Assembly (NCBI GenBank): GCA_907165275.2
Contig: OU015654.1
Coordinates: 7,395,501-7,459,500 of the forward strand
Direction: 5' to 3'
Source of the DNA: Zygaena filipendulae
Lineage: Eukaryota > Arthropoda > Insecta > Lepidoptera > Zygaenidae
DNA length: 64,000 nt
The position numbers and the translations under genes are program-made. Below the pieces are notes generated by a model. The model ran no database searches and was not told where the DNA came from. It saw nothing but the letters and a program-made list of their open reading frames with translations. Shown one piece after another: positions 1 to 11,697 of the stretch. The first letter of the stretch is position 1. Every line of letters begins with the position of its first letter.

Positions 1-316
1 CAAGCCTATTACTCAAAGTGAGGCCATTTTCTAGGACATGCGCCGGAGTGCGGTGAGAGACGAAGTTGGAGTTCGAAATTCACACCCATAGGCGGATATG
101 TATAGACGCGGGCCCGGTTGGCCGGGACCACCCCAAGATGGTCTACCCCAGGATATATAATAATAATAATAATAAGGCTCTAGGCTCATGGCTACGTCGC
201 GGAAATGGATAGAACATGTTTTAGACTAATACATAGGATACTTTTATTCCAGAGAGATTCTGTAATGTAGGCGGACAGAGGCGCAGCGAAAGTTCCCTTC
301 ACCAGTCAGTGCATAC
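1..316. other. SEC63 intron, low content
   Basis: Downstream of the last visible SEC63 donor (minus strand, 316-315). It holds a short (AAT)n run at about 161-176. No coding exon that would continue SEC63 after HPVHCPYFPQ is visible, so the terminal exon or exons must lie left of the window. Confidence 0.6.
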
Positions 317-3300
317 TTGCGGGAAGTAGGGGCAGTGGACGGGGTGCGAGCTCTTGGAGCGGCCCTCGAACCGCTCGCGCTTCTGCAGCCGTTTCTGGAA
401 CTTGTCCCACTGGTCGTCGTCGTCCTCGGCGCCAGAAGACTTGTCCCGCGACTCCTCCTCCGAACCCGAGGGCCCGCTGTGAGACCCCGACTCCTCCATG
501 CTGCCCTCCTCGGATTCCTCACCTGTATACAGGCTGTAAGGTTACACGGGTACGCATCGAAAGTGGGTATTATTTTTTTTTGGTATACGATTCTCGTCTT
601 AAATATCTAAAAAGACATAAGGTTAATTTTTTACCAAATTATCCAATAAAAACAATATTTGTGAAATTTGAGCGCCCAAATTGCCGACGCGTTGGCCCAT
701 CGTTCCCTAAACTCGGCTGCACACATCATGATTCGATACGATTTTAAGCGTCCATTTTTAATCAGATAAGTGGTATAAATACTATCATGAGACACATCTG
801 ACTTTTGATAAGTGTCAGAGATTCTAGCATTGTTACGGTAGGATGTTTTTATTTTGATCAATTCCCCTTTACCTTCATCCTCTTTTTTCTTAGGTTCTTT
901 ACCCTTCTTGGGCTCGCTGCCGGGCGGCGGGGGCGGCGGCGCGGGGACGGCAGGCGCCGCCTTCGTCGGCTGCTGCTTCACCGCTGGTTTCTTTGCTTTC
1001 TTAGACGTGGTGTGCTTCTTGCCCTGCTTCATCCAAACGGGCCTCTTGAATGCATCCTTCTTGTCGTTCTTGTCATTTTCAGTTTTCTCCCCATCCTCGC
1101 CGCCGGCCCCTTCTTCCTCATTCTTTATATCATTTTTTTCTTTCACTGAAGTATCGCCGAAAAGTTCCCTCATGTTTGTACGTTGCAGCAAGACTGTCAC
1201 TGTCACTATCGCACTTGCAGTCACCACTGTTGAGTTTTCATCATCAATCACTGTAAAAAAAATTCATCGCTTTGTACAGACAAAACTGGAGTTGTTAGCA
1301 AACCTGCATGCTATACCGGGTGTAGCCGGTTCGATTCCCGCGACAGGGTTAAACATTTATGTGATCACCCTCAGTCTGGGTGTTTAGTATGCACCGTATG
1401 CACTTACATTACATACATTTGGGGAATTTACACAGGTCGAATTTCAGCGTTCGGCTAATCACTTCACATATCGCCTCACACAGCCGCATCGCTTCTCCAT
1501 TTATATAGTTAACTGAAATCTCTAGTGACTAGGCCAATTTCTTCGAAAATGTTAAAAAGAAGAGATGTTTTTGTGTTAGCATCGAAGAACAATTAAGACT
1601 TCTTGCCGTAAAGTATTGTAGAAAATTATTAAGAAAAATAAACCTTTCTCTCTTTCATGCAGCAGGCGATCGCCTGCAACTGATCATTTGCAGATTTACA
1701 CGGTGGATTTTAATCACCAGCCGCATGCGGCCGCTTGACGCGCGGTTAAAATCGGACGTTAGTCTACTTTGGAGCTTGCGACTTTAGTCATCTGCGACCT
1801 ATCCGAAGCCCGAATTGGCATAATTGAATTTAGACAGAGCGGCGATAAACGTGCGACCCAACAGACACCCATGTAAACTCCCCATAAATATGATATTATC
1901 AGTTATAGTACTGTGCAATAATGACCAAGTTATTATTACATTTTATGTCAGAAAGTCGAAGCCTTACTAATATTATAAATGCGAAAGTGAGTTTGTTTGT
2001 TTGTTACGCTTTCACGGCTCAACGGCTCAACCGATCACCACGAAATTTGCATAGGTACACGTTATCACGGGTACGGAGAAGGACTTAGGCTACTGTTTAT
2101 ACCGGAATTCCCACGGGAATTTCGAAATTAACGCAGAAGATACTACATTAAATCATGCATACTATTGAAAATTCTTTCACTTATAGAGGAAGCTACGGTA
2201 GTCCTGAGAGACATCCAAAATTCTCACGGGAATTCCTTAGCGCGGGTAAAACCGCGGGGGACAGCTAGTCACAAATAATTGGCAGAATCGATCTGGATGG
2301 AATGTAGCACATAAACCATGGCCTGGAACAAAGAGTTCCTGAGGAAATCCTGAAATTTACATGGCCAAAGCTATGGAGAGCAACTAGTGAAGGAACATCT
2401 CACCTTCTGTATTCACTTGGAAATGTATATAGGGCATATTGCCCAGCACTTTCATCAAATTATCATATTGGCTATCATTTAAAAACTTTAACACTTGTCT
2501 CCTTTCTTCACCAGGCAACTGGGCTAATTGTAATAATGACTTAATGTGTTTCTTGCGGTTCATAAAATATTTAAGATGATCTTCAGTGATATAAGGCAGT
2601 TGAAGCAGAGGAGATTTATACTCCCATAAGCCTTGAACTATCATCGGAGAGAGTTTCATACAGTTTTCTATTGTCTCAATGGTGGGAAGGCGTGGTACTG
2701 TAAAGAAAGTTGACAAAACATAGTTAAAAAACTTTTGGGCATATTAATGGACATTGAATTATCATAATGATTACAGAAAAATATAAGACTCACTTCTCCT
2801 AGCATAAGCAAGTGCAATAAGTTGGTTGACACAGTTGACCATTTCGACGATGAGGTCAGGGCAGCGCGACACCACGTAGCGGCGGTCGCACTCGAGCGTG
2901 GCGGGCGGCAGCTGCAGGCGCGACAGGTGCGCGTGCAGCAGCGCGCGCGCCTTTATGCTGTACGGACGACACAGTGGCTGCTCCTTGTTCTTTTCGCCTA
3001 GATTTGGCAATTCTCGTAACAACTGCATACAATTTTACATTCATTACTACTTAGCAAAAATAAATAAACGCCCACATTAGCAGGACTGCACAGCAGTAGG
3101 TAGGTATATATTTTATAGGTGATGAATAATAATAAAACCATTGGCGTATCTACGGTTATTTTTCAGGGGGGGGCCATGCCCATAACATGTCATATTTAAA
3201 CTTGCAGGAGTTGCTAACCGCCGCACTCAGAGTCGACTTTAATGATACCCGACCCACCCCGCCCCCCTCTATATAAAACAAATTACCATAATATTATATT

Positions 3301-5669
3301 ATGTATTATAAGTAAAATTTCAATCATGGTTGTAGCTACAAAAGTCAAGCTATGGTAAACTAACAACCTTTAACATTGAAATTTCAAATATAATACAATA
3401 TTATGGAGTAAAATCATATTAAAAACAAATAAGCCAGTTGGAAGAATTTTTTTTCAGTATCAACACCTGTAATTAACAAAATTAATAATAATAATTTATT
3501 TATCCCCACAAGAAGTACATAAAATAATTATGTTTTTATTTTTATTAGCCTGTATTCAGAAAAACAATTGCTTAAAACTATTTTGACCACGGTAACAAGT
3601 TAGCTCCCTTTATGTTCTGTGTGCCTAATAGCAAAGGCCTCCCCCATCAGTCTCCATTTGCTCGCGTTCAGTGTGTCCCTGTGCCAGGTTCTTCCTGCCT
3701 CTACTACCATGTCATCCTCCCATCGTCTGTATGGTCTTCCTCTTATCCTTTTTCCGTCCCTTGGATACCAGGTAGTAATCATCTTGCTCCATTTATCTGG
3801 ACCCCTCATCATTTGGCCAGACCATTTCCATTTCAGATGTTTTATTTTGGAACTTATGTCTGCTACCCTAGTTCTCTTTCTCAGGTCTTTGTTGCTCACT
3901 TTGTCCATTCTTCTTTTCCCGATCATACTTCTTTCCATTGCTCTTTGTTCTACCCCTAATTTTTGATGGTGTGTATTAGTTAAGGCCCAAGTTTGGCATC
4001 CATACCTTAATATCGGCAGTACACATTCATTGAATAGCTTGCTTTTTATGTTAATACCAGCTTTCTTGTTTTTCATGACTTCTTTGAATGACGAATATGT
4101 TTTCCAAGCATTTCCTAGTCTTCGGTCTATCTCCTTAGATGTCAAGTCTTGAACCGATATAAGTTGACCCAGATATAGGTATTCTGATACATACTCTATT
4201 TCCCAGTTATTTACATTGATTTTTGTACTGGTGTCTCCATTAGTCATTGATTTTGTTTTTTGAGTAGTCATTGTAATTATGTTAATTACATATAATTAAT
4301 AAAATTAATGATAAAAATGGAAATTGTACATTTCATACTTACCATTGGCACTTCTTCATTGTCAGTAATTCTTTCAACAATTTCAGAGTTATGCCTTTTA
4401 TCAAATTCACAGGAGGCAGCTAAAATCATAAGTGCTCGTTTCAGTGGCATTGATGGAGTTTTATGGCAGAAGTAAAAGTACATTTGAGTGGTGTCGAGCA
4501 GTACTTGTTCTCCAGAGAAACGTATAGACCGATACCACCACATTCCAACCTAAAATAAGAGGGAACTCTTAAAAACTTTCCCATTAAAATCACATAAAAC
4601 AAAAATAATCGCAACTTACAGCTGTGGGTAAAGCCACCATAAACACGAGTGCATAAAGACCAAGCACCCATACACTGTTCTCTTTCTCAACAATCCAGCT
4701 TGGCAAGGCTATTCCAAAACTCATTGCTCCAGGTCCATCAGGATTACCATACTTTTCCCAATTTCGTCGTGCTTCATCATCTGTTAGTGCCTATGAGAAA
4801 TAATGACATAATAATATAAAATATAATAACATAAAAACATATAAATTCAATGGTAATGGACAAATGAAAATTATGTCAAACAAAATGTACCTGATAAGCC
4901 TTGGTAAGTCTCATGAAAGCTTTTTCATCACCAGTTTCTTTATCAGGATGAAGAATTAAAGATTGTTTACGATAGGATTTTTTAATCTCCGACTGTGTTG
5001 CACCGGGTGGTAGACCCAATATTTCATAAGGATCAAAATTAGACATCTCATAGTCAAATTGAGACACTTTGTAAGCCAAAAATGCAAGCAGTACCCATCC
5101 AGAAACAATTGCAACCTTGATAAAGAAGTTCTTAACCCCCTTATATGGTTGTGACTGCTCTATAATCAATCTTTTATTAATGCAGCTAGGACACTGACAT
5201 AGCTCTGCTTGTTTAGTGGGATCTGAAACCATAAATTAATACATTGGTATACCATATACCACTATTAAAATATAATTAAAATCTGTTTAAATTGTCATTT
5301 AGTGTACCATTAATTTGATTACAAAGAAACTAGTTTGTAAAAAAAAACGTTTGTAATCAAATAATATGTGAATTATTTTATTTAGAGCACTGTGAAATAA
5401 GAAACATAACAGCTGTACACGGGATATTTAATATTATAAAATGCAACACACTTTGCTAACGTCAGAGAAATATTTCGTCTATCGAGTACTGAACAGGAAT
5501 GGTACTAAGATGCTTTTCGTCATAATAAAATGAGACTATCCTCACCTTCTCTTCTTTTTCTAGGCCAATAATAAAATGTAGCCGGTACAAGTATTAATGC
5601 AAGGAACGAAAGCACAAAATAGAAGAAAGTTGAGCCACTTTCATCGTATTCAAACTTTTGCCCACCCAT
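317..5669 (-). CDS. SEC63: SEC63-like ER translocation protein (3' end beyond window)
   Basis: Product is the membrane J-domain protein of the ER Sec61/Sec62/Sec63 channel, which recruits lumenal BiP to drive protein import. Exons read on the minus strand: 5669-5546, 5222-4891, 4790-4620, 4549-4343, 3022-2794, 2697-2404, 1250-873, 522-317. All borders are GT/AG and phases close, giving 647 residues so far. Visible parts: start MGGQKFEYDE; membrane segments near residues 13-35, 74-95 and 193-214; a J domain at about 103-160 with HPD at 133-135; a Sec63/Brl region over exons 5-7; then a Lys/Pro-rich and acidic linker (six prolines) and the start of the C-terminal domain, ending HPVHCPYFPQ. The family is usually about 750 residues, so roughly 100 residues lie before position 1. 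Unusual: a CxCxxC cluster at residues 50-55 between the first two membrane segments. Introns hold an RTE fragment and a Helitron-like repeat. Identity is certain; exon edges are inferred from splice signals. Confidence 0.95.
1295..1410 (+). repeat. tRNA-derived SINE fragment
   Basis: This lies in the SEC63 intron between exons 6 and 7. It contains a Pol III B-box match (GGTTCGATTCC near 1328) followed by a body including 'tcagtctgggtgttt', which resembles the body of the better preserved SINEs at 54.3 and 19.2 kb. No A-box is clear, so it is likely 5'-truncated. Confidence 0.5.
1961..2268 (+). mobile_element. Helitron-like non-autonomous repeat
   Basis: Begins CCTTACTAATATTATAAATG, has a core 'tttgtttgttacgctttcacgg', and ends with a GC hairpin and ACAGCTAG. 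This matches the window's other Helitron-like repeats (TC...hairpin-CTAG), which resemble the Lep1-type repeats known from Lepidoptera. It sits in the SEC63 intron. Confidence 0.65.
3600..4271 (-). pseudogene. RTE-like reverse transcriptase, C-terminal fragment
   Basis: A 223-codon open frame on the minus strand inside the SEC63 intron between exons 4 and 5. It contains YLYLGQLIS, LFNECVLPILRYGCQTWALT, 'RTRVADISSKIKHLKWKWSGQ' style residues and 'RGRPYRRWEDDM', the C-terminal hallmarks of RTE-clade non-LTR reverse transcriptases. The endonuclease and the catalytic FADD part are absent, so this is a 5'-truncated copy. The frame is still open over its whole length, so insertion is probably fairly recent. 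It lies in the same orientation as SEC63. Confidence 0.85.
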
Positions 5670-5930
5670 TATTAATTTATGAAATGAAACTCTATTCTTC
5701 TTTGTCTGTTTCTATTTTTTTGCTTTCACTGTGTTGTTCTACTAACAGTGACTCCGCCAATATTTAATATCCTTACAAGAAACAAGGCTTAATTAATTTC
5801 GGCATCATAGAAATTGACTGCAGCGAATCGACTATCGAGTTGACAAATGACAAGAACAAATTGGAGAAGGTAGAGTTTACGTGTCGTAAAAAATGTCATT
5901 GACATTTGACAATTGACACTGACAAGCTAA

Positions 5931-6586
5931 AGGCGCGTTCCATGGATTCGCACGAGTGCACTCGAACGCGCTCGAGCGTAGAGAGCGCTCTCTACCCGTT
6001 CCGTAGCTTGGTGAAATTTTACTCTGACAGCTGTCAGAGCGTAGTTTCACCCATTCCGTCGCTCAGTGCAGCAACATAACAACCATCTCCAAAGCAAGTT
6101 GATTTTCACTCTGAGCTATGTATTATTGTGTATTTCAAGCTATGTATTGTTTAAGAAGTGTCAAATTTTGCGTTCCGTGGATTCGCACGAGTGCACTCGA
6201 ACGCGCACTCTACCCGTTCCGTGGCTTGGTGAAATATTACTTTGACAAATGTCAGAGCGTAGTTTCACCCGTTCCGTGGCTCAGAGTGCACCAACCAAAC
6301 AACCATCTCCGAAGCAAGTTAATTTTCACTCTGACAGCTATGTATTGTTTAATTAATAAATATTCAATCGGAGTTCTTACGAGCCGAGGGGAGGTGTCGT
6401 AGTTACAAAAAGTTTATAATTGGATGTAAAACAGTCTTATACGCAATGTGAGTTAAGAGAAAACAAATGGCGCCTGAAGTTTCAAATACTTTGAGGTTAT
6501 AAAGACAACTCAATCATTCCGTGGCTTGGTTGCAACTCAAACGAGTTAAATTTTAACCGAACAACTACGCCCAAACCCACGGAACG
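5931..6586. repeat. GC-rich inverted-repeat element with an internal 235-bp duplication
   Basis: The left end GGCGCGTTCCATGG is mirrored by CCACGGAACGCAC at about 6572-6584. Inside, the block starting 'ggattcgcacgagtgcactc' occurs at 5944 and again at 6179 (offset 235), each followed by a match to 'ctctacccgttccg', 'tggcttggtgaaat' and 'tcagagcgtagtttcaccc'. It occupies the divergent SEC63/ISCA1 intergenic space, about 260 bp upstream of the SEC63 start codon. Confidence 0.6.
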
Positions 6587-6665
6587 CACACTTGGAGTGG
6601 GTGCGTTCCGTGGCTTCTCTCGCGCTCGAAGCGTAGTCAAGCGTAGTGATCAGTCAGACATATGG

Positions 6666-6699
6666 CTAGTTAATTTGTGGTGATCACAAATTAACTAGA
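6666..6699. repeat. Short perfect palindrome
   Basis: CTAGTTAATTTGTG and its complement CACAAATTAACTAG face each other across a 5-nt spacer. It is followed at about 6705 by 'gcgtagtgattaccttctct'. Both parts recur near 40.8, 45.0, 50.8 and 51.1 kb, so this is probably an end fragment of a dispersed element. Confidence 0.6.
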
Positions 6700-7311
6700 C
6701 ATAGCGTAGTGATTACCTTCTCTCTGGGCTACGGAATACGTCCATTTTTCATAAATAAATAAATAGTAAGTAAATAGTTTGTGTAAAAAATGAATAATTT
6801 GCTACGGACCAGTTACCAAGGAAATTTTTATCTCGTATGCCTTAAAAGTATGGTAAGGTTTATTACCAATCAATACTTACAAATACAAATTATGTAGCTA
6901 AAAGTTATTGAAAATGTATGAATAGTATTTAAATTTTTTATTAATCACGAATGAAATTAAGCTGACCGGATTTTGATAAAATTTGGCACAAAGATTACTT
7001 ATGTTTTGAATTAACGCTCATTTATTCTTGAGTTCCCGAGGAAACCCCTCACACGGGCGAAGTCGCGGAGAACAGCTACCTACTTGAAAATATTTTCGTT
7101 TTAGCGAATTTTTTGTACCTACCTGTAATTATTTACTCACACTATCTTACAGAAAAACAGTTTCGTAATGTTAGAAGAGACTACTAAAACTGCTCAAACA
7201 CAGTATATACCTTAAGTTACCATATTTTGTAAATCTTCAACCTAAATTTGGTTTCAAGAAATGTTACATTCCCTTTTTTGGGATTGGCAATTTTAAAATT
7301 GCATTTTCCAG

Positions 7312-7786
7312 ATGTCTACAAAAGCAGTAGCTAGTGCTACTGTACGAGCTGTAAAGAAAAGAGTACTGCCTTCACGTGCTGCACTAGTTTTAACACCTTC
7401 AGCAGTTAGCAAAATTAAAGAAATTATGTCAAAAGAACAAGCCAATGGTTTTATCGGTTTAAAAGTTGGTGTTCGGCAAAGGGGATGCAATGGTTTATCA
7501 TATACATTGGACTATGCTAAAGGCAAAGACAAACTGGATGAAGAAGTCAAACAAGATGGTGTTACAATCATAATAGATAAAAAGGCTCAGTTAACATTGC
7601 TAGGTAAGTATAGAAAATATTATAAATATATTAAATTACCTATGAATACTTTAAACACTAATTTCAAATTATTATTTTACAGGTACTGAAATGGATTATG
7701 TTGAAGACAAATTGTCTGCAGAGTTTGTTTTTAATAACCCTAATATAAAAGGAACATGTGGCTGTGGAGAATCATTTAGTATATAA
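7312..7786 (+). CDS. ISCA1: Iron-sulfur cluster assembly protein ISCA1 (A-type carrier)
   Basis: Exons 7312-7603 and 7683-7786 join G|GT to give 131 residues, the normal family length. The A-type carrier family acts in mitochondria in the late step that builds 4Fe-4S clusters for enzymes such as aconitase and lipoate synthase. The three conserved cysteines are present: C59 in RGCNG and C123/C125 in the C-terminal GTCGCGESFSI. The core TRAALVLTP-like (here SRAALVLTP), 'GLKVGVRQRGCNGLSYTL' and 'LGTEMDYVEDKLSAEFVF' are strongly conserved. An AG directly precedes the ATG, so a 5'-UTR intron is possible. It is divergent from SEC63. The N-terminus is basic with hydroxylated residues, consistent with mitochondrial targeting. 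Confidence 0.96.
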
Positions 7787-8338
7787 TATGAAGATATTCT
7801 AGTCTCTTATTGAACTTGAGTTTTTGTACAGAATTCTATTTCATCTAGACTCTAGAGATAGTGGAGGTTTGACTTACTGAGAATGTAATTATTATAAAAG
7901 CTGTAGTAGGTAATTTATTTTAAATAATTTATTGTTAATATAGTATGCTAGGAAAATTGGTGGAATGTGTAATATGTAAGTAGTATTGAATATAATATAT
8001 ACATATTACATAATGCAAAATTTTGATTTCACATTTTTTGTGTATGTAGCATCCAGGTTTCAGTACTACTACTGGAACCTGAGTGTTCATAAAAATGTGT
8101 TCAGATTTCAGAACCTACACAGTGAGCACATGATAATAGGTGGTTAGGGTAGCTAGCTGCTAGGTGGACCTACCTAGATATTTGATCTTTTAATTTTTAA
8201 ACATAGAATTTTAAATAGTTGTGTACACACGGGTGGTTAAATAACAAGTGGACAATAGGCTCCCCAATTCTTCGTACGGCAAGCTGAGGCTTTAGTAAAT
8301 TTATTATTGATGCTTACGCTCGCGCTTGCAAACACTAA

Positions 8339-8520
8339 TCCTACTAATATAAATGTGAAAGTTTGGATGTTTGGATTATTACTCAATCACGTAAAAACGA
8401 CTGAACGAATTTGGATGAAATTCTTCATGCACGTTGCACACAGAGAAGGACATAGGGTACTTTTTATCCCGGAATTCCCGCGGGAACTCCGAAATTACCG
8501 CGGGTGAAACCGCAGGGCAG
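8339..8520 (+). mobile_element. Helitron-like repeat
   Basis: Starts TCCTACTAATAT and runs to the hairpin 'ccgcgggtgaaaccgcaggg'. The CTAG terminus is damaged ('cagtaacag'), and it runs straight into a truncated MITE at 8525. Confidence 0.65.
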
Positions 8521-8524
8521 TAAC

Positions 8525-8812
8525 AGGGTAACTTGCATGAATTTTTTTTCCAGTCTATTTCAAAGATATATGGCCCTTCTTAAACAAAGCAAGAAAAAAA
8601 ATATGCATAAATTAATTAATTATTGCCTTTCAAAGTTCCTACTTTTGACTTTACCGCTGAAACGCGGAATGACGTCACTAGTTAAAAATTACGCCTAATT
8701 TATGATAGAGATGTCACTGTCGTATTGACAGGGTCATGTAACACCAAGTGTGACACTGACAGATAGATACCTATAATATCCAAAAGCGAAATAAAACTAC
8801 TAGTCTGGACTC
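8525..8812 (-). mobile_element. Truncated MITE, GGGTACTTGCATGA family
   Basis: This is the right half of the family in inverted orientation. It starts 'gggtaacttgcatgaattt', includes 'cggaatgacgtcactagtt' and stops near 'ccaaaagcgaaataaaac'. The other terminus is missing. Confidence 0.7.
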
Positions 8813-8819
8813 TGGACTT

Positions 8820-9716
8820 AAACTAACTAAAAAAAATAAAAATAGGTGGCGAGCTCAGGTAGCTCTGAATTTTTTAAAAATAATTTTGAAATTGTAAAAA
8901 AAAACTGTCATAACGTTCCTGTTATCGTTCCTGTCATCAATTATATCTTTTTAAATACATTTCATAGATAGTGAAATTAAAACTGGCAGAAGTCAGGATG
9001 GTGGGAGTTTTTATAAAAAATATTATTACACTGTAAGAAAAATAAGCTATGCTATATCCTCAGACGAAATAAAAATATCATTCCATCGTCTTTTCGAGAA
9101 TTATTTTTATGTTTTGTAAAGTATTTGTAAATATAAAAAAGGTGGCAGACGTCTACATCTCTGATTTTTCATGTAAGATACAAAACAATTACGACATATT
9201 TTTAGGATTGTTGACGAGTGAAAGCCGTACCGAAAACACGCGTGTCACGTTGTCTTCGTTATTTCAGTCACTTTTCAGCATCTATTTTGAACCCTGAGCA
9301 GGAAACTGGTTTTCAAGAGAGCCATGTTTTAACTTGGGGAACAATCTAACATTGTCATTGGCGTTTCGCCATAATTGAAGAAGTAGAAGAGATTTTTGTT
9401 AATAAGAAACATTGTCATTGGCAAATTATTATTATAGACGCCATTATTAAAGAAGAAGAAAAAGAAGAAGTCTTATAGGTTTCGGAACGCCAGGAGTATT
9501 AGTGTTCTGTGCTCCTGGGTGTCATGTTTGAAAGGAAAAGGAAACTTAGTACATACAGCGATTTACATCGAAATGCATTGGTGCATTTGATTCATTTCGA
9601 TGCTTTACCGGGACTTCTGGGTCACACATTCGAAGTAGACTCGAACTCCAGATAAAGTTCGAATTCCAAGATTAAATCGAGAAGTCGATATTTCTCGAAT
9701 GAAAGCCGTTCGAATA
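8820..9716. other. Intergenic, AT-rich, no gene recognised
   Basis: Lies between ISCA1 and PAIP1. Short open frames here (for example 9109-9297) have no recognisable motif. The block 'agacgaaataaaaatatc' at 9062 resembles the left end of the inverted-repeat element at 38037. An (AAG)-rich run lies at about 9445-9470. Confidence 0.4.
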
Positions 9717-10164
9717 GAGTACTTGCATGAAATGTATAATAAGAAATTGTGTCAATATTTCAAAAATAGAGCCTTAGAAAAGCGTTATCGTGAAAGATTT
9801 ACCAAAAAAAAATTCAAAAGTTTCCAAAATATTCAACTTTTAATTTTGTGAAACGGAACGTTGCAACGAAACATCAATCTCAGCCAAGCTTGACACATGA
9901 CGTCACTTTTATTTTTAACCGACTTCCAAAAAGGAGGAGGTCTATGTTCGATTGTATGTTTTTTTTTTTTTATGTACACCGATTACTCGAAGACGGTTGG
10001 ACCGATTTGGAAAATTCTTTTTTTGTTTGAATGGGTATACTTCCAATTAGGTCCCATTGCCACCAAGTCGGGATCTGATGATGAGATCTTGGAGAAATCG
10101 AGGGAACTCTTCAAAAATTATAAGCACACCTATAGCGATTTGAGTATTTTTTAAAGTAAATCGT

Positions 10165-11100
10165 TCATTTGCTTTTGGAAAGCATAATTTGAAGAAGTGA
10201 AACTGATGATGAAGACCACAGATGGTCATCGGAACTACTCGATAAAAGGTATTTTACGAGTTCCGATTCGTTAACTTTAATATGGTTCCTAAATAATTTA
10301 TGCTCGTCACAATGTATATGGTAAAGTGGAACTGATGATGACGTACCAGGAGAACTCCTCAACAATCAACGTCCAATCGGAATTGGAGCGATTTCGAAAG
10401 TTGTTTTTTTTTTTTTTTTTAAAGGGGAACTCCCAAATTGATTTCATTATCACCAAGTCGAGATCTGATGATAGGATCTTGGAGTAATCGAGGGAACTCT
10501 TCAAAAATTACAGGTACATCTATAGAGATTTTTATATTTTTATAGTAAATCGTTTATTTGCTTTCGGAAAGCAAAATTTTAAGAAGTGGAACTGGTGATA
10601 AAGACCACAGATGGTCATCGGAACTACTCCATAATAGGTATTTCACGGGTTCCGAATCGATCACTTTAATATGGTTCCTAAACAATTTATGCTTGTCACA
10701 ATGTATATGGTAAAGTGGAACTGATGATGACGTACCAGGAGAACTCCTCAACAATCAACGTCCAATCGGAATTGGAGCGATTTCGAAAGTTGTTTTTTTT
10801 TTTTTTTTTAAAGGGGAACTCCCAAATTGATTTCATTATCACCAAGTCGAGATCTGATGATAGGATCTTGGAGTAATCGAGGGAACTCTTCAAAAATTAC
10901 AGGTACATCTATAGAGATTTTTATATTTTTATAGTAAATCGTTTATTTGCTTTCGGAAAGCAAAATTTTAAGAAGTGGAACTGGTGATAAAGACCACAGA
11001 TGGTCATCGGAACTACTCCATAATAGGTATTTCACGGGTTCCGAATCGATCACTTTAATATGGTTCCTAAACAATTTATGCTTGTCATTGTGACAAGCAT
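10165..11100. repeat. 389-bp tandem repeat, about 2.4 copies
   Basis: The same sequence begins at about 10165, 10554 and 10943. Units share 'tttgctttcggaaagcaaaa'-like starts, 'agaccacagatggtcatcgg', 'tatggttcctaaacaattta' and a poly-T run. Units two and three are almost identical; unit one is slightly diverged, so the array grew by local duplication. Confidence 0.85.
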
Positions 11101-11276
11101 AAATTGTGAAAGCATATATGGTGAAGTGGAACTGATGGTGATGTACTAAGAGAACTCCTCAACAATTAACGTCCCTGCGTCGGGAAAAGCAATATTTAGT
11201 AAAAGGTGATGAGCAGTTGATATTAGGCTATTGTAACTTAGAGAAATTACGAACTAAGTCACTTAAAAGCGAAAAA

Positions 11277-11697
11277 TAAATAAATTTTAACAAAAAAAAT
11301 AAAACCGACTTCCAAAAACACAAAACTAAAAAAAGCTAAAAAAAAAACAAAATACCGATTCAATCCAAAAGACAAAAACACACGTAATATTATTATTGGT
11401 TTGTGCTACCACTGATCGGTATGAAGTCGGTGACAAGCCAAATATGGAGGAGGTAGATGGGGTAAGTCGACTGTCGACTCCTGCCACCAGCTCTTTGTGA
11501 GCAGAACAACCCAAATGGGCAGACACCAGCGGACTTGTCACCGAATTCAAACCGATCAGGTGTAGCACAAACCAATAATAATATTACGTGTGTTTTTGTC
11601 TTTTGGATTAAATCGGTATTTTGTTATTTTTAGCTTTTTTTTAGCTTTGTGTTTTTGGAAGTCGGTTTTAATTTTTTTGTTAAAATTTTGTTTATTT
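11277..11697. repeat. Palindromic tail (foldback) of the AACCGACTTCC element
   Basis: Arms of about 130 bp lie at 11277-11412 and 11560-11697. Each has 'cgacttccaaaaacaca', a run of short A/T blocks and 'cgtaatattattattggttt' or its complement. The central spacer of about 150 bp contains 'gtcgactgtcgac'. Confidence 0.75.

Larger units (their letters stand above)
9917..11697 (+). mobile_element. AACCGACTTCC composite element with tandem units
   Basis: It begins AACCGACTTCCAAAAAGGAG and ends with the inverted GGAAGTCGGTTTT. Order: unique head (9917-10160), about 2.4 tandem copies of a 389-bp unit (10165-11100), a short bridge, then a palindromic tail (11277-11697). It carries no recognisable protein. 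A related inverted copy at 35080-35643 lacks most of the tandem part. Confidence 0.7.

Noticed and set aside
854..1387. 177-codon plus-strand open frame
   Set aside because: It is the antisense of SEC63 exon 7 and its intron border; the minus strand gives clear SEC63 homology and good splice sites.
3600..3966. Two 115-codon plus-strand frames
   Set aside because: Antisense of the RTE reverse transcriptase fragment, which reads clearly on the minus strand.
317..7786. SEC63 and ISCA1 as a functional gene pair
   Set aside because: Divergent orientation alone is weak evidence; the products act in the ER and mitochondria, and a repeat fills much of the spacer.
10165..11100. Regular repeats resembling a CRISPR array
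   Set aside because: The unit is 389 bp with no short repeat/spacer structure, and the genome is eukaryotic.
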